Source of the DNA: an uncultured Clostridia bacterium
Lineage (GTDB): Bacteria > Bacillota > Clostridia > Lachnospirales > Lachnospiraceae
Length of the DNA: 7,503 nucleotides
Reading direction: 5' to 3'
NCBI GenBank assembly: GCA_947178015.1
Contig: CAMWWW010000105.1
Span: forward strand, 1 to 7,503
A program made the position numbers and the translations under genes. Under the pieces are notes generated by a model, which worked only from the letters and a program-made list of their open reading frames with translations, was not told the origin of the DNA and ran no database searches. Positions 6,524-7,503 of this stretch are shown piece after piece; position 1 is the stretch's first letter, and each line of letters begins with the position of its first letter.

Positions 6524-7324
6524 ATGAGGAGAGATGATAAGTTGTCGGAGCTGGTTTCAGGATTTATCCAGTATTTTAATTGTCCGTGTCAATATTTTGA
6601 GGCGTCGTCGGATGATTCCGCGCTGATAAACGCATATCGAGAGGCAAGAGAACAGGGAGAACAAGAAGGATTTGTCCCGGTGATTGTTCCAGTGGATGAA
6701 ATATTGGGAGAGTGGCTGACAATGGATATGCCGGAGAGAAGTCAAGGAGAGGAAGGGGATGACGCGGAGCAAATAGCCTCTTTTCGCAAAGAAATGTTGA
6801 CAACCCCGCTTGAGGATGGAAAAGAGATTCTTAGGTCTATGATGGGACAATATAAGAAAATGTATGAAGAGGACGTTATAGATATAGAGGAAGCGCTGGA
6901 AGAGCTTGGAGGTACAGAGTACTGCGAGGACATGGAAAATGAGGTGAACCATTTCAGCGGTTATTACAATTATTCATCAGAGGGTTGTAACCCAGTGATT
7001 CTGGTGAAAGTTCCAGTAAAGAATCCATGGGAGGTATTTGCGTGGGTGCCTTTTGGGGGATGGAACGAATGTCCAGATACACAATCTCAAATGGCAATTG
7101 CAAAATATTGGTATGAACAGCATGGAGCTGTCCCGGCTGTTATTACACATGATGTGCTGGAATTTGATGTGCCAGAGCCTGTGGAGATGGAAAAGGCAAT
7201 CAAACTTGCAATCGAGCAGTATGCATATTGTCCTGATATGATCGAGCAGGGCGATGACGTAACGGTGGCTTTGATGGCGGAGATGCTGACAATGTCGACG
7301 GTTTGGTTTTTCTGGTGGGATTAG
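6524..7324 (+). CDS. DUF4253 domain protein, function unknown
   Basis: A 266-residue soluble acidic protein without signal peptide or membrane segments. The C-terminal ~110 residues carry the conserved pattern of DUF4253: PFGGWNECP (176-184), YW at 195-196, HGAVPAVITHDVLEF (200-214), EQYAYCPDMIEQG (231-243) and the terminal VWFFWWD (260-266). The domain ends at the last residue, as is usual in the family. The N-terminal half includes EGFVPVIVPVDEILGEWL (48-65) and a Glu/Asp-rich helical stretch (~70-140). No enzymatic activity is established for the family that I can cite, so none is assigned. AAAAGGAG (6504-6511) lies 12 nt before the ATG, a rather long but usable distance. Terminators on both sides suggest a single-gene transcript; only a weak promoter (TTGTTT 6456-6461, AATTAT 6478-6483) is seen. 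Confidence 0.87.
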   Translation: MRRDDKLSELVSGFIQYFNCPCQYFEASSDDSALINAYREAREQGEQEGFVPVIVPVDEILGEWLTMDMPERSQGEEGDDAEQIASFRKEMLTTPLEDGKEILRSMMGQYKKMYEEDVIDIEEALEELGGTEYCEDMENEVNHFSGYYNYSSEGCNPVILVKVPVKNPWEVFAWVPFGGWNECPDTQSQMAIAKYWYEQHGAVPAVITHDVLEFDVPEPVEMEKAIKLAIEQYAYCPDMIEQGDDVTVALMAEMLTMSTVWFFWWD

Positions 7325-7332
7325 AAGAGGAT

Positions 7333-7397
7333 AAAAATGATTCGCTCAGAGAACAGGATTAAGGATTATGGGCAGTTCCTCTGAGCGAATTATTTTT
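7333..7397. terminator. Strong, probably bidirectional intrinsic terminator
   Basis: ATTCGCTCAGA (7340-7350) pairs exactly with TCTGAGCGAAT (7380-7390). The stem continues inward as GAAC (7351-7354) with GTTC (7375-7378) after one bulged C, and outward as an A-rich left flank with TATTTTT on the right. The A tract on one side and T tract on the other allow termination on both strands, so it may also serve a minus-strand gene beyond the right edge. The 20-nt loop contains AGGATTA twice in tandem. Confidence 0.85.
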
Positions 7398-7503
7398 ATG
7401 AAAGGTTTTTGTGATGGTACGCATGAATGAATATTGTATTAATAAAAGCACCAGTTTACAACTTTTTCATTCATCTACTTGTTTCAAACATAACTGTTTC
7501 AAG

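Noticed and set aside
1..7503. CRISPR arrays, tRNA or rRNA genes, insertion sequences
   Set aside because: No regularly spaced repeats, no tRNA-like cloverleaf or CCA-ended element noticed, no rRNA core motifs, and no transposase or terminal inverted repeats seen.

Overview
The window looks like a chromosomal piece from a low- to moderate-GC Firmicute, most likely a gut clostridium of the Lachnospiraceae type. That placement is an inference from strong AGGAG/GGAGG ribosome binding sites, AT-rich spacers, codon use and protein style. No rRNA or marker gene fixes the taxon. All supported genes lie on the + strand.

Layout. Positions 1-83 hold what looks like the last 26 codons of an upstream gene, followed by a small hairpin. 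An AT-rich spacer (84-283) carries promoter-like elements and ATGAT half-sites. Then comes a tight three-gene operon (284-4925). Its first gene is a regulator joining an N-terminal XRE-type helix-turn-helix to a PurM-like (AIR synthase-fold) domain whose catalytic motifs are replaced. Two full-length-type ABC exporter subunits (membrane domain plus ATPase) follow. Regulator and first ABC gene overlap by 7 nt (ATGGTAA), and the two ABC genes are 14 nt apart, so the three are probably co-transcribed and translationally coupled. After a 187-nt spacer there is a galactokinase-family GHMP kinase (5113-6408), closed by a good intrinsic terminator. A monocistronic-looking DUF4253 protein (6524-7324) follows, closed by a strong, probably bidirectional terminator. 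The last ~100 bases hold nothing I can assign.

How it may work together. The regulator probably controls its own operon, which encodes a heterodimeric ABC exporter, and the PurM-like domain probably serves as a ligand-sensing or dimerisation module rather than as an enzyme. The kinase has the GHMP core and the galactokinase catalytic Asp, but carries Asn where galactokinases have the Glu that contacts galactose, so its true substrate is open. I see no link between the kinase or DUF4253 gene and the exporter beyond proximity. The best candidate for something little described is the HTH-PurM-like regulator with its exporter pair.
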